Notes under the pieces: generated by a model
The model's database searches: none
What the model saw: the letters and a program-made list of their open reading frames with translations, nothing else
What the model was told of the DNA's origin: nothing
Translations under genes and position numbers: made by a program
In this document: positions 1 to 7,938 of the stretch, piece after piece
How the letters are laid out: each line of letters starts with the position of its first letter
How positions within the stretch are numbered: position 1 is the first letter of the stretch
Assembly (NCBI RefSeq): GCF_000179595.2
Contig: NZ_JH556657.1
Coordinates: 416,946-480,945, forward strand
Length of the DNA: 64,000 nt
Reading direction: 5' to 3'
From: Acetivibrio cellulolyticus CD2
GTDB taxonomy: Bacteria > Bacillota > Clostridia > Acetivibrionales > Acetivibrionaceae

Positions 1-181
1 ATTTATATTCGAGATTTTCTTGGCCATGCTTCTGTTGTTACGACAGAAATTTACGCAAAAATCGAACCCCGAAATCAAACGTAAAGCTATTGAGGCAGTT
101 AGCCCAAATGTACTTCCTACTGAAAAATATTCTGAAAGACAGAAGAAAGAAATGATGGAATGGCTTAAATCTATCATTTAG
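1..181 (+). pseudogene. Tyrosine recombinase (phage-integrase family) C-terminal remnant, frameshifted
   Basis: The window opens inside a gene. Frame 1 reads a typical tyrosine recombinase end: FLGHASVVTTEIYAKIEP, with the box-II histidine in LGHAS and the nucleophilic tyrosine in EIYAKI. At a run of four C residues (67-70) the frame breaks. The rest (EIKRKAIEAVSPNVLPTEKY and onward) continues one base later and stops at 179-181. One extra C explains the break. The family cuts and rejoins DNA for integration or transposition. The upstream part lies outside the window, so the whole gene's state is unknown. Recognition is good; inactivation is inferred from the frameshift. Confidence 0.8.
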
Positions 182-186
182 CTTAA

Positions 187-260
187 TATATTATGCAAAG
201 TTCAGAGAAAGCTTTCATATGATTTATTAGGGGTTTTACTCTCAACTTTGCATAATATTA
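187..260. repeat. Inverted repeat just downstream of the recombinase remnant
   Basis: ATTATGCAAAGTT at 190-202 is repeated in inverted form as AACTTTGCATAAT at 244-256, and pairing extends partly on both sides (TATA/TATT outside, CAGAG/CTC inside). The arms are separated by about 40 bases. The position immediately after the recombinase stop suggests the end of that mobile element or a transcription-blocking hairpin. The function is inferred. Confidence 0.6.
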
Positions 261-272
261 TACTTCTCATAA

Positions 273-509
273 GACGAACTTGGGTACCTTACACTAGATC
301 AGCGTAGCTCAAATCTGCTTTTTCAGGTACTTGCCGCCAGATACGAGGTAAGAAGCACTATCGTTACAAGTAATCTGGAATTCTCCAAATGGCCTGATTT
401 TATTGGAGACTCAATAATGGCAACCGCCTTAGTGGATAGACTGGTACATAGATCGACCATTCTAAATATGAATGGAGAAGGATATCGAATAAAAGATGGC
501 AGAAAATGA
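273..509 (+). pseudogene. istB: IS21-family istB (transposition helper ATPase) 3' remnant
   Basis: An open stretch of 78 codons reads DELGYLTLDQRSSNLLFQVL, then TIVTSNLEFSKWPDFIGD and ALVDRLVHRSTILNMNGEGY before a TGA. This is the C-terminal third of the IS21 helper ATPase IstB, including the sensor-I-like ITTN/VTSN segment and the DRLxHR region. The Walker A half and the istA transposase are missing, and no start codon precedes it, so it is a decayed fragment. A matching but different istB tail lies at 13,245-13,432 on the far side of the CRISPR island. Confidence 0.8.
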
Positions 510-516
510 AGGGATT

Positions 517-546
517 AACCGGCTCAAATGCGAGTCGGTTTTTTGT
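517..546 (+). terminator. Rho-independent terminator after the istB remnant
   Basis: AACCGGCTC and GAGTCGGTT pair around a short AAATGC loop and run into TTTTTTG. It sits 8 bases after the istB stop and is probably the old terminator of the insertion sequence. Confidence 0.7.
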
Positions 547-1357
547 TTGTAGATAAGTATTCTTTCTTTTCATGAGAAAAGAAAAGTGGCCCTCAAAAAT
601 ACCTTTCAATTTAGTACCTTGATATTTAAAAAAATATTTATTGTGAATTGAAAGCTGTGATTGTATAATGTTCACAATACATTAGTTAACTGCTGAACGT
701 CAATGAATAAAGGCATTAGTGGTGGTGTCATTTTATGCAGCATTATTAAGCTGTAAAGGTGCACCAGAGTGGAGCACTTTTACGATAGCGATTCCAATAT
801 AGGGAATTGAAACTTGTGAATAAACAAAGGAAGCATACTAATACCGAGTTATGACCGGATAATAGGGAATTGAAACAGCATTACAGGAATAGTTGCTTTT
901 GGGTCTGTACCAGTTATGACCTGACAATAGGGATTTAAACTGGAATTTTTAAGATCAGACTATTGGCCAAGAAAGCATGATCTCACAGGCATTAATTTAG
1001 GATTTTGTAGGATAACATAATTGAATGTGAAAATGGCAGAGCAAAACTGGTGCATGGGATATTATGGTATAGTAGCAAGATTTAAATATCCTTGATTGAA
1101 ATGTTATGAAAAAGGTAAAGTACAAAAGTATTTTGCTAAATTACTACAGAATATGCTTTTAGGTGAAGTAAATCCGACAAATTACTGGAGGAATTTTGTA
1201 GAAATATTTACAAAAGGTAAATGTTATAGTAAACTATATACAATATAAGTTAAAGCTGTCAATTGAATATGACAGCTTTCATAATGTTTTAAAGAAGAAA
1301 TATTATACTATCTATATCAGTCTTATTTTACCTTACAGCTACTTGAGGGGGATTTAC
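547..1357. other. Gene-poor stretch between IS remnant and cas operon
   Basis: No supported coding region. It holds a small hairpin (TTCTTTTC/GAAAAGAA near 560-580), perhaps the decayed IS right end, and the decayed CRISPR repeats at 788-940 (listed separately). A perfect 10-bp hairpin AAAGCTGTCA/TGACAGCTTT lies at 1252-1279 without a long T tail. The cas promoter must lie between that hairpin and 1358; TATACT near 1305 is the only candidate -10 I see, and it is weak. Confidence 0.5.
788..940 (+). CRISPR. Decayed three-repeat CRISPR remnant upstream of cas10
   Basis: Three imperfect copies of a repeat related to the main arrays occur at about 788-813, 848-876 and 913-940. Copies 1 and 2 end in AATAGGGAATTGAAAC or TATAGGGAATTGAAAC, and copy 3 ends AATAGGGATTTAAAC. 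Copies 2 and 3 start GTTATGACC. The intervals are 34 and 36 bases, a normal spacer length. The central AATAGGG differs from the ATAAGG of the active arrays, and the decayed repeat at 11,288-11,312 shares the TATAGGGAATTGAA variant. This suggests an older array type. Confidence 0.7.
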
Positions 1358-3319
1358 ATGAGAATGTTTCATTGGAAAGCCTTTATCGAAAATAACATTA
1401 ACTATATTCAGCATGAATTACCTGATGACAGAATTGAATGGGTTGATAAAATAACAGGTACCAAGTTCTATTTAACACATCAAGAATATAATGAATATCT
1501 TTCACTAATTCAAAAAAAAGTTGACTTAAAAAATGCAGATATGATTGTTGAATATCTTAATACAGAAGGAGTTCAAAATTTACTTCCGTATTATGATGGA
1601 AGAACTGAGCCGAAGATTACTTTGAGAGATGCGGCATGGCTTTTTGTTTTATTTTCTTATCTCTACAATGGAAATGGCAATGCCGATATTTACTCCTTAA
1701 GAGAAGAAAGTTACAAAGCATTCTTTGGTGGTACCAGGGATAAGTTCCCTGAAGCATGGAAAGCACTTGAAATTGTAACACAATGTAGTGACTGCCTTGA
1801 TAAATCGGTTTATATAAAAATATTAAAGGGTGGTCCATATAAAATAAAAAAATATTATCTTGAAAATAATGATTTGAAAGATATTAGAGGAGCCAGTACA
1901 CTTCTAACCTATGTTGGAGAGGAAAAGATACCTGAGATAATTGGAAAACGTTTTATAGAGGAATGCCTTATTTATTCCGGTGGTGGGAATGTATTTGCTG
2001 TTTTACCAAGTTGGGCTGACGAAAACATTTATCTTGAACTTGAAAGAACTTTTCATCAGTATACAATGGGTGCTCAAAATGCATTTTATTTAAGTGAAGA
2101 AATAAAACTGGAAGATTTACTTATTAATTATAAAAGCACAATGTATGAGATTGAAGAAAGGCTTTTAGAAAGGGAAAAACATAAAATTTATATTACAATT
2201 CGCCCCAAAAGTGAGTTTTTTAATGACGGATTTTTTTATGTTGAAGATGAAAAGATTGAATTTGAAAATGTTAGTATATCACCAGGAGGAAAATGCAAAC
2301 TTTGTGCAGTGAGAGAGGCAGAGTACTTAATAAAATCATTTGAAGGCATAACTGCTTGTGGAAGCTGTATGCACAAGCATCTTACTGGTGCGATAATGAA
2401 AAAGGGGATTTTAAAGAAATATAAACAGATTACAGGTAAAGATATAAAATGGGCTCAAAAATCCATTGATGATTTAAAGGATAATAAAGGTTACGTATCG
2501 GTAATATATGCCGATGGTAACAATATGGGGGCTATTGTCAGGGATATTGAAAATTTGGCAGATATGATGTTCTTTAGTAGAAGGACTTCTCAGATTGCAC
2601 AAAAAGCATTATTTAAATCGTTATATGAATTCTACCCAGATAAATTTGAGGTTGTTGCTATTGGAGGGGACGATATTTTTGTAATAGTTCCTGGAAAAGA
2701 TTCTATCGAATTTACGGCGAGAATGATCCAAACTTTCAACAATGAGTTTAAAAACTTATCGTCAGAGGAAAATGAGCAGAGGTATTCAGCAACCCTATCT
2801 GCTGGTATTTGTATTGGAAAATACAAGACTCCAATTCGATTAATGGTGGAGCAAGCTGAAGAAAAAATGAAGAATGCCAAAAATCTTGTAAGAACTGATA
2901 AAGCCTGCTGTAACGGAAGTCTTGATTTTGTGGTCATTAACGATATAGGACAGACAGCAAATCAGGATATGTCTGACAAGGGCAATTGTGGCGAAGTAAA
3001 ATATTCCTTACTACCATATAACTTGGAGCGGGCTATGGATATGGTTAATCTAGTAAAGGAACTAAAAAATAAAAGAGTTAAAAGTAGTTTGAATGGCCTT
3101 TTACGGGCATTTGAGAAAGCCGAGTCAAAGTTGGAGATGCAGCTCTTTTATAGCTACAATCAAGTAAGAAACAAAAACAATATCAATAATAATATAAAGT
3201 CAATAACTGGACTTAAGTTTGAAAATGGCATATTAGTATCTTCTTTAGAAGATGGCAGATCATTTTCTCCATGGAGGGATATTCTTGAAATGTGGGACTT
3301 TTGTGGGGGTGAAAATTAA
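1358..3319 (+). CDS. cas10: Cas10, type III CRISPR large subunit (HD-less, GGDD intact)
   Basis: 653 residues from ATG 1358, chosen because GAGGGGG lies 7 bases upstream; a TTG at 1343 is possible but has no ribosome site. Palm 1 carries DIRGAS near residue 175 and YADGNNMG around D386. A CxxC pair of treble-clef type is at C313/C316 and C334/C337. The GGDD cyclase motif is at 436-439 in palm 2. No N-terminal HD nuclease motif is visible, so single-strand DNase activity is not expected. The family binds crRNA-guided Cas7/Cas5 subunits and makes cyclic oligoadenylate when target RNA is bound. Its stop overlaps the next start by one base. Subtype assignment (III-D-like) rests on the neighbours. 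Confidence 0.9.
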   Translation: MRMFHWKAFIENNINYIQHELPDDRIEWVDKITGTKFYLTHQEYNEYLSLIQKKVDLKNADMIVEYLNTEGVQNLLPYYDGRTEPKITLRDAAWLFVLFSYLYNGNGNADIYSLREESYKAFFGGTRDKFPEAWKALEIVTQCSDCLDKSVYIKILKGGPYKIKKYYLENNDLKDIRGASTLLTYVGEEKIPEIIGKRFIEECLIYSGGGNVFAVLPSWADENIYLELERTFHQYTMGAQNAFYLSEEIKLEDLLINYKSTMYEIEERLLEREKHKIYITIRPKSEFFNDGFFYVEDEKIEFENVSISPGGKCKLCAVREAEYLIKSFEGITACGSCMHKHLTGAIMKKGILKKYKQITGKDIKWAQKSIDDLKDNKGYVSVIYADGNNMGAIVRDIENLADMMFFSRRTSQIAQKALFKSLYEFYPDKFEVVAIGGDDIFVIVPGKDSIEFTARMIQTFNNEFKNLSSEENEQRYSATLSAGICIGKYKTPIRLMVEQAEEKMKNAKNLVRTDKACCNGSLDFVVINDIGQTANQDMSDKGNCGEVKYSLLPYNLERAMDMVNLVKELKNKRVKSSLNGLLRAFEKAESKLEMQLFYSYNQVRNKNNINNNIKSITGLKFENGILVSSLEDGRSFSPWRDILEMWDFCGGEN

Positions 3320-3882
3320 TGACGAATCCAATAAGCAAGATTTACAAAGTAAGGTTTAAACTTAGATCACCTTTACATATAAGCTCAGGTAATAACGGTG
3401 ATGGAATAACGAAGTCTGCCAAGGTAGGGATTGAACCGTTCATTCCTGCATCAACTATAAAAGGTAAAATAAGAAGCAATTTTAAAAGCTTATTGCCGGA
3501 TAAGTGCTGTAACAATGAACAATCTGGCACTAGCTGGTGTGAATGCCCTGTGTGTTCGATATTTGGAAAAGCTGGATATCAACCATCCAGAATATATATA
3601 CAAAATTTAAAGTATAACGGAGAGAAGGATCTGGATACTTTCGGTATCAGGTCTACTGTGGCAATAGATAGGTTCAGAAGAGTTGCCAGGGATGGTTCTC
3701 TGGCATTTACCGAAGTTATTGATAATGGATCATTTGAAGGTGATTTGGAAGTTTACTATTCTGGAGATTCTATCAATTATGAAAAACAGTTAATAGCTGC
3801 TATTAAGATGATTGAATCAATTGGAAAAGGTAAAAGCCGAGGATGGGGCTTTGTTGATGTGGAGGTGACGATTCTTGAGTAA
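3319..3882 (+). CDS. Short Cas7-like RAMP protein (Csm3/Csm5 group)
   Basis: 187 residues, starting at an ATG that overlaps the cas10 stop. The N-terminal RAMP strand is followed by FIPASTIKGKIR (41-52), the IPGSSLKG-type loop of Cas7 proteins. A CxCxxC cluster (C74, C76, C79) before IFGK is the usual zinc site, and a glycine-rich GKGKSRGWGF segment closes the fold. The loop that carries the target-RNA-cleaving Asp in Csm3 reads TKSAKVGIEP here, so no catalytic Asp is seen. It probably forms a non-cutting backbone or capping subunit. A glycine-rich C-terminal end is complete despite the short length. Confidence 0.8.
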   Translation: MTNPISKIYKVRFKLRSPLHISSGNNGDGITKSAKVGIEPFIPASTIKGKIRSNFKSLLPDKCCNNEQSGTSWCECPVCSIFGKAGYQPSRIYIQNLKYNGEKDLDTFGIRSTVAIDRFRRVARDGSLAFTEVIDNGSFEGDLEVYYSGDSINYEKQLIAAIKMIESIGKGKSRGWGFVDVEVTILE

Positions 3883-5047
3883 AGTTAGTATCAGGCTTGA
3901 AGAGCCCCTTATGGTTGGTGGAAAGAGATTAGCCGACAATGTGCTTGAATCTCTTGATTATATACCTGGAAATGTAATGAGAGCGGCTTTGGCGAAGTAC
4001 ATACTTTTAAGCTGTCCTCTGTACGATCACAGAAAGCCAGATGAGCTAGGCAGATATAACTATGTTTATGTCAGGGATGAAACCAGTTGCAGTAGATGCA
4101 AATTCAATAACGCCTGCAGGGAATTTTCAAACATTCGTATTTCATTTTTTTATCCAGAAGGCTATGATATTATTCCATTAACTTCAAAGAAGTGTAAAAC
4201 ATATATGGATCATGGTTTTAAAGATATTCTTACAGGAGTTGAAACATCAGAATGTGAAGAATGCATGAAAATAAACCGACAGGGTTCCGGAACAGCTTTT
4301 TTAGGGAGGATGGAGTTTGCAAATGGGTTCAGACATGGAAAAGAAAAGTGTACTCCTGGGAGATATAGTTTTACGCGGACTTCTCTTGATGAATATACAT
4401 TGACTGCACTTGATGCCAGTCTTCACTCAATCAATGTTGTTGAAGGTGGAATTATTTATGAAGGTGAAATAAAAGGTTTCGAAAGCTTAAATTTAAATCC
4501 TGGTAAAATGCTCTATGTTGGCAAGTATACATCAATTGGATTTGGACATGTGAAGATTATGGGTGTCAAGGACAAACCGGAAAGAAAAAATCTTATTGAA
4601 TTACTAGGAGAGTTTAATAAAAATATAAGAACAAAATTACCTCGAGATGCAGAAAAGTCGTACATACCCATACTTTTTAGGAGTGATGCAAAGCTTGGAA
4701 TTGAAGAGCTTTGTACAGATACACCATTAAGCGACAGGGAATACAAGCAAATATGGGAACGACTGGTGTTAGGTGATAATCCTTGTGGATTCCAGATTGA
4801 GCAGGTTTTTTCTGAACAAGATATTTATAAGGGGTACGATACATCAAAAGAATTGGAAAAATGGGAAAGAAAACCTTGTGTTTTTACTAAGAAAGGCACG
4901 TCCGTTTTGATGTCTACTAAAAAAAGGCTGGAAGATATAGTAGAAACTCTTATTTCGATGGAAACGAAAGGAATAGGGAAGGATACCTATGATGGCTTTG
5001 GTGAGATAGAAATATGCAACGAATTGCATGTTAAGGGGGGGATATAG
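3875..5047 (+). CDS. Csx10-like RAMP protein (Cas5-group subunit)
   Basis: 390 residues. The TTG start at 3875 is supported by GGAGGTG 7 bases upstream, and it overlaps the previous gene by 8 bases. The N-terminus (RLEEPLMVGG, then YIPGNVMRAALAKYIL) follows the Csx10 pattern of a RAMP strand plus an IPG..RGALA loop. Two cysteine clusters follow (C72/C75/C81 and the CEEC pair near residue 128), each probably binding zinc. A second RAMP half ends in a KGIGKDTYDGFGEI glycine-rich loop. Csx10 is the Cas5-type subunit of type III-D, holding the crRNA 5' tag at the foot of the complex. The Csx10 name is by resemblance, not a search result. Confidence 0.7.
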   Translation: MSKVSIRLEEPLMVGGKRLADNVLESLDYIPGNVMRAALAKYILLSCPLYDHRKPDELGRYNYVYVRDETSCSRCKFNNACREFSNIRISFFYPEGYDIIPLTSKKCKTYMDHGFKDILTGVETSECEECMKINRQGSGTAFLGRMEFANGFRHGKEKCTPGRYSFTRTSLDEYTLTALDASLHSINVVEGGIIYEGEIKGFESLNLNPGKMLYVGKYTSIGFGHVKIMGVKDKPERKNLIELLGEFNKNIRTKLPRDAEKSYIPILFRSDAKLGIEELCTDTPLSDREYKQIWERLVLGDNPCGFQIEQVFSEQDIYKGYDTSKELEKWERKPCVFTKKGTSVLMSTKKRLEDIVETLISMETKGIGKDTYDGFGEIEICNELHVKGGI

Positions 5048-5518
5048 ATGGATAAGAAGACTCTGATTCAATATGTAGAAGAACTGGCATCAAAAACGGA
5101 TATAAAAGATTGCATTTCAGATAATGACGGAAAAGATAGTCTTGGAAAGTCACAATTTAGGTCTATCGCAGAATTGTGTGCCAAAGCAGATTTCTATGAG
5201 GAAATAAAGCTTTTAATAGAGTATAAGGAATCTAAAGGAAACGGATGGGATAAAAACATTGCAAAACCAGGCATGGCATTGAGTCTAGACCCAGAAGGAT
5301 ATTATTTCTGGGATAAAAACATTGCAAAATCAGGCTTCATAACTTGTGGCGAAGTAATCGTTAGATACATGGAAAACATAAAGAAGCAGTCCTCGGAAGT
5401 GGATGTTTTGAAAAACCTTGAACTCTTTTTCGGATATATGCACTGGAAAGCTAATGTACTATGTAAAGAGAATAAGAAGGGCAACGAAAAGAGTAAAGGA
5501 AAGGGGGAGTATAGGTAA
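5048..5518 (+). CDS. Small helical type III subunit, Csm2/Cas11-like, with an internal duplication
   Basis: 156 residues, mostly predicted helix, starting directly after the Csx10-like stop with GGGGGG upstream. The stretch SQFRSIAELCAKADFYEEI resembles the SQLR helix of Csm2/Cas11 small subunits, which line the belly of type III complexes. Residues WDKNIAKPG and WDKNIAKSG are 21 residues apart. At DNA level, about 27 bases are repeated almost exactly 63 bases apart (5246 and 5309), so an in-frame tandem duplication has occurred. The C-terminus is Lys/Glu-rich. It could instead be a Csx19-type accessory; the Cas11 role is inferred. Confidence 0.55.
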   Translation: MDKKTLIQYVEELASKTDIKDCISDNDGKDSLGKSQFRSIAELCAKADFYEEIKLLIEYKESKGNGWDKNIAKPGMALSLDPEGYYFWDKNIAKSGFITCGEVIVRYMENIKKQSSEVDVLKNLELFFGYMHWKANVLCKENKKGNEKSKGKGEYR

Positions 5519-6282
5519 TGCTTTTTGATGTTTTTAAATCAAGAGAAGTGATAAAGGGTAATATAGTTGCGTTGAAGCCTATTCATATCGGAGTAGGTGA
5601 GGATAGTATTGACCCTGTACAGGTTGATTCACCTGTCCTGAAGGACTCAAGGGGGCTTCCTGTAATACCCGGTTCTTCTCTTAAAGGTGTGCTGAGAAGC
5701 AGACTTGAGGCTATACTTGCAAACCCGGCTTTTGAAGGCAAATGGAGAAGCTGCAATATACTGGATGACAGTAGAAACTGTTATGAGAAGATTTCAAAGG
5801 ATGGTAATGTAAAAGCTATAAAGGAAGAGATAAGAAAATCCGGTGACAACACACAGAAAAGGTACCGGGACTATGCAGAAAAAATATATTCAATGAGCTG
5901 TGACGTGTGTAAATTATTTGGAAACGGTCATATTGCGGCGAAGTTACAAATAAAGGACATGCTTTGCGTGGATACGGAAGTGAACTATGAACGGCGTGAT
6001 GGCGTGGGTATGGACCGGGATACCGGTACAGCCAGTAGGGGTGCAAAGTACGGATTTCAGATTGTTCCAGCAGGTATAAGGTTTGAGTTTTATATGATTG
6101 CAGAAAACCTTGAAGATGAACAGAAAAAATTAGTAGAACTTTTAATCAAAATACTTGAAGAAGGTGACATATCTATAGGAGGAATGACTTCAAGAGGACT
6201 TGGACAGATAAAATTAATAGATACTGACAGAAAAAATATAGACGCGGGTACAATTTTTAAGCATTATAACTTAGAATGCTAG
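5518..6282 (+). CDS. csm3: Csm3-like Cas7 RAMP with candidate catalytic aspartate
   Basis: 254 residues; its start overlaps the previous stop (TAATG). The N-terminus reads LKPIHIGVGEDSIDP, then VDSPVLKD and LPVIPGSSLKGVLRS. D37 in VDSPV sits where Csm3 carries the aspartate that cuts bound target RNA every six nucleotides. A C128/C131 CxxCKLFGNG zinc motif, MDRDTGTASRGA and a GGMTSRGLGQI glycine loop complete the Cas7 signature. Among the four Cas7-like proteins in this operon it is the only one with an aspartate in this place, so it is the likely slicer subunit. The gene symbol is by family resemblance. Confidence 0.85.
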   Translation: MLFDVFKSREVIKGNIVALKPIHIGVGEDSIDPVQVDSPVLKDSRGLPVIPGSSLKGVLRSRLEAILANPAFEGKWRSCNILDDSRNCYEKISKDGNVKAIKEEIRKSGDNTQKRYRDYAEKIYSMSCDVCKLFGNGHIAAKLQIKDMLCVDTEVNYERRDGVGMDRDTGTASRGAKYGFQIVPAGIRFEFYMIAENLEDEQKKLVELLIKILEEGDISIGGMTSRGLGQIKLIDTDRKNIDAGTIFKHYNLEC

Positions 6283-6292
6283 GAGGTATACA

Positions 6293-7099
6293 ATGTTTAG
6301 GGAACTGGTAAATGAGTGTAAAATCAAATTTGTATTAAAAGCCGAAGGACCTGTCTTGATAAGATCTGGAGAGAATATGGATCTTGACCCTATGCTTCCT
6401 AGTGTTAAGTTTGTAAGAAGTTTTCATAATAATGATTATAACGTTGTCATACCTGGAAGCAGTATAAAAGGTGTATTCCGGAGCAGAGTGGAAAAGCTTC
6501 TGAACGGTAGTTGTAAAATTGTCTCGAAAAATTATTACGACAGTTGTTCATCCAAAATTGGTAATTTAGATAGAAACAATAAATATACAATGAAGGTCGA
6601 GGATAAATACAAAGAAAGTTGTAACGCATGCAAGCTGTTCGGAAACATGTCCATTAAGAGCAGGATCGAATTTAAGGATGCCTACCCGGAAAAAGATACT
6701 GTCAAACTTGCAAATAGATATAATGTAGGAATAGACAGGGTTACAGGAGCAGCAAAGGATAGTGCTTTGTTTGAACCTGAGGTTTTGGAGGCAGGTACAT
6801 TTGAAGCAGAAATAATTATTAAGAATTTTTTCCTCTGGCAGTTAAAAGTTTTAATTCAGGTATTTGAGGACATTAATGAAGGATATGTAACATTTGGTGG
6901 AGTAACTTCAAGAGGTTTTGGAAGGATGTCCGCTAACAGTATAACTTTTTCTGTTAGGGAATACGGGGCTGCCGAACCAGGGCAATTCTATAAAGAAAAG
7001 ATAATGAGCAAAGACGAAATAGAGGAGAAGTTAAAAAGTGTTACATTTTCTGAAAATGAAACAGGAAAGGTGAAGTTTAACAATGAGCATATTTTATGA
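6293..7099 (+). CDS. Cas7-like RAMP protein, second copy
   Basis: 268 residues with AGGAGG about 7 bases before the ATG. It shares the layout of its upstream neighbour: GPVLIRSGENMDLDP, VVIPGSSIKGVFRSRVEKLL, CNACKLFGNM, GIDRVTGAA and GGVTSRGFGRM. These mark it as a paralogue arising by duplication. The catalytic position (VDSPV in the upstream copy) reads MLPSVKF, so an Asp is not obvious; D30 and D32 are close but appear out of register. A backbone subunit of the crRNA complex is the most likely role. It overlaps the next gene by 17 bases, which implies translational coupling. Confidence 0.8.
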   Translation: MFRELVNECKIKFVLKAEGPVLIRSGENMDLDPMLPSVKFVRSFHNNDYNVVIPGSSIKGVFRSRVEKLLNGSCKIVSKNYYDSCSSKIGNLDRNNKYTMKVEDKYKESCNACKLFGNMSIKSRIEFKDAYPEKDTVKLANRYNVGIDRVTGAAKDSALFEPEVLEAGTFEAEIIIKNFFLWQLKVLIQVFEDINEGYVTFGGVTSRGFGRMSANSITFSVREYGAAEPGQFYKEKIMSKDEIEEKLKSVTFSENETGKVKFNNEHIL

Positions 7100-7934
7100 T
7101 TTTGTAGATATACTTGGGCCTTCACCATTTGATACAGAAAAAACTGAAAGAGAATATACTGGTAAGCTAGTTCTTGAGATGGAAACCCTTTCACCGGTGT
7201 TTGTCGGGTCCGGTTTTGAAAAGTCGGAGAATGAAATTTTATATAAAAGTTTTATTCGTTTTTTAGATAAACCAGTTATTCCCGGCAGCTCGATAAAAGG
7301 TATGCTCAGAACTATATGCCAGGCTGTCTCGTACAGTTGTATAGATGTGGGTAAAAGAATAAAAAAAGATTTACCGTATAAATCCGATAACTGCAATTGT
7401 ATTGTATGCAATACCTTCGGGAAAATGAAACTTAGAAGTCGAGTGAACATTGGTGATTTTGTACTTGAAAAAGGAGAGCAGGACATAATAAGGATACCTA
7501 TTCAAATGAATCCACATATAGAAAATAAGGATATCTATTACTCTCAAGATGGAAAGCTGAGAGGTATCAAGTTTTACAGACATGGAGATTACAGAATACT
7601 TGAAAATACTAAAATAGCTGTTGAGACCGTAACCAAAGGCGGAGTATTTACAGGAGAGATAATATTTCATGGCCTTCTAAAACAGCAGCTTGAGCTTTTA
7701 TGTTATGCACTTGGGTTGGATGAAAGTTTTCAGCCAAAGGTAGGAGGCAATAAATCAGGCTTTTTCGGAAGCTGCGTTTTTAAAGTCAAGAGGGCTGTAT
7801 TGGACAGTGAAGATTTTGATCCTTCAATGTATGCAAAGAGTTATGGAGCTAGTGATACAAGGATAGAACAAAATAAGAAAAAGCTTTGTGAAATACTTAG
7901 CTTTGATAATAGGATATTATCATTATGGGGTTGA
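7083..7934 (+). CDS. Cas7-like RAMP protein, third copy
   Basis: 283 residues. Motifs in order: LVLEMETLSPVFVGSG, KPVIPGSSIKGMLRTI, CNCIVCNTFGKMKLRSR (zinc motif and FGK), ETVTKGGVFTGEI and VGGNKSGFFGSC (glycine-rich loop). No aspartate stands at the Csm3 catalytic site (ILYKSFIRFL). The longer C-terminus and position near the end of the RAMP series fit a Csm5-like cap at the crRNA 3' side, but this is inference. The start codon lies inside the preceding gene, with no strong ribosome site of its own. Confidence 0.75.
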   Translation: MSIFYDFVDILGPSPFDTEKTEREYTGKLVLEMETLSPVFVGSGFEKSENEILYKSFIRFLDKPVIPGSSIKGMLRTICQAVSYSCIDVGKRIKKDLPYKSDNCNCIVCNTFGKMKLRSRVNIGDFVLEKGEQDIIRIPIQMNPHIENKDIYYSQDGKLRGIKFYRHGDYRILENTKIAVETVTKGGVFTGEIIFHGLLKQQLELLCYALGLDESFQPKVGGNKSGFFGSCVFKVKRAVLDSEDFDPSMYAKSYGASDTRIEQNKKKLCEILSFDNRILSLWG

Positions 7935-7938
7935 TAAG

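Noticed and set aside
400-675. 91-codon frame on the minus strand
   Set aside because: It overlaps the istB remnant and terminator, has no ribosome site and no recognisable motif.
1358-1700. HD nuclease domain at the Cas10 N-terminus
   Set aside because: No His-Asp pair in a suitable helix is present; the N-terminal 150 residues lack the motif.
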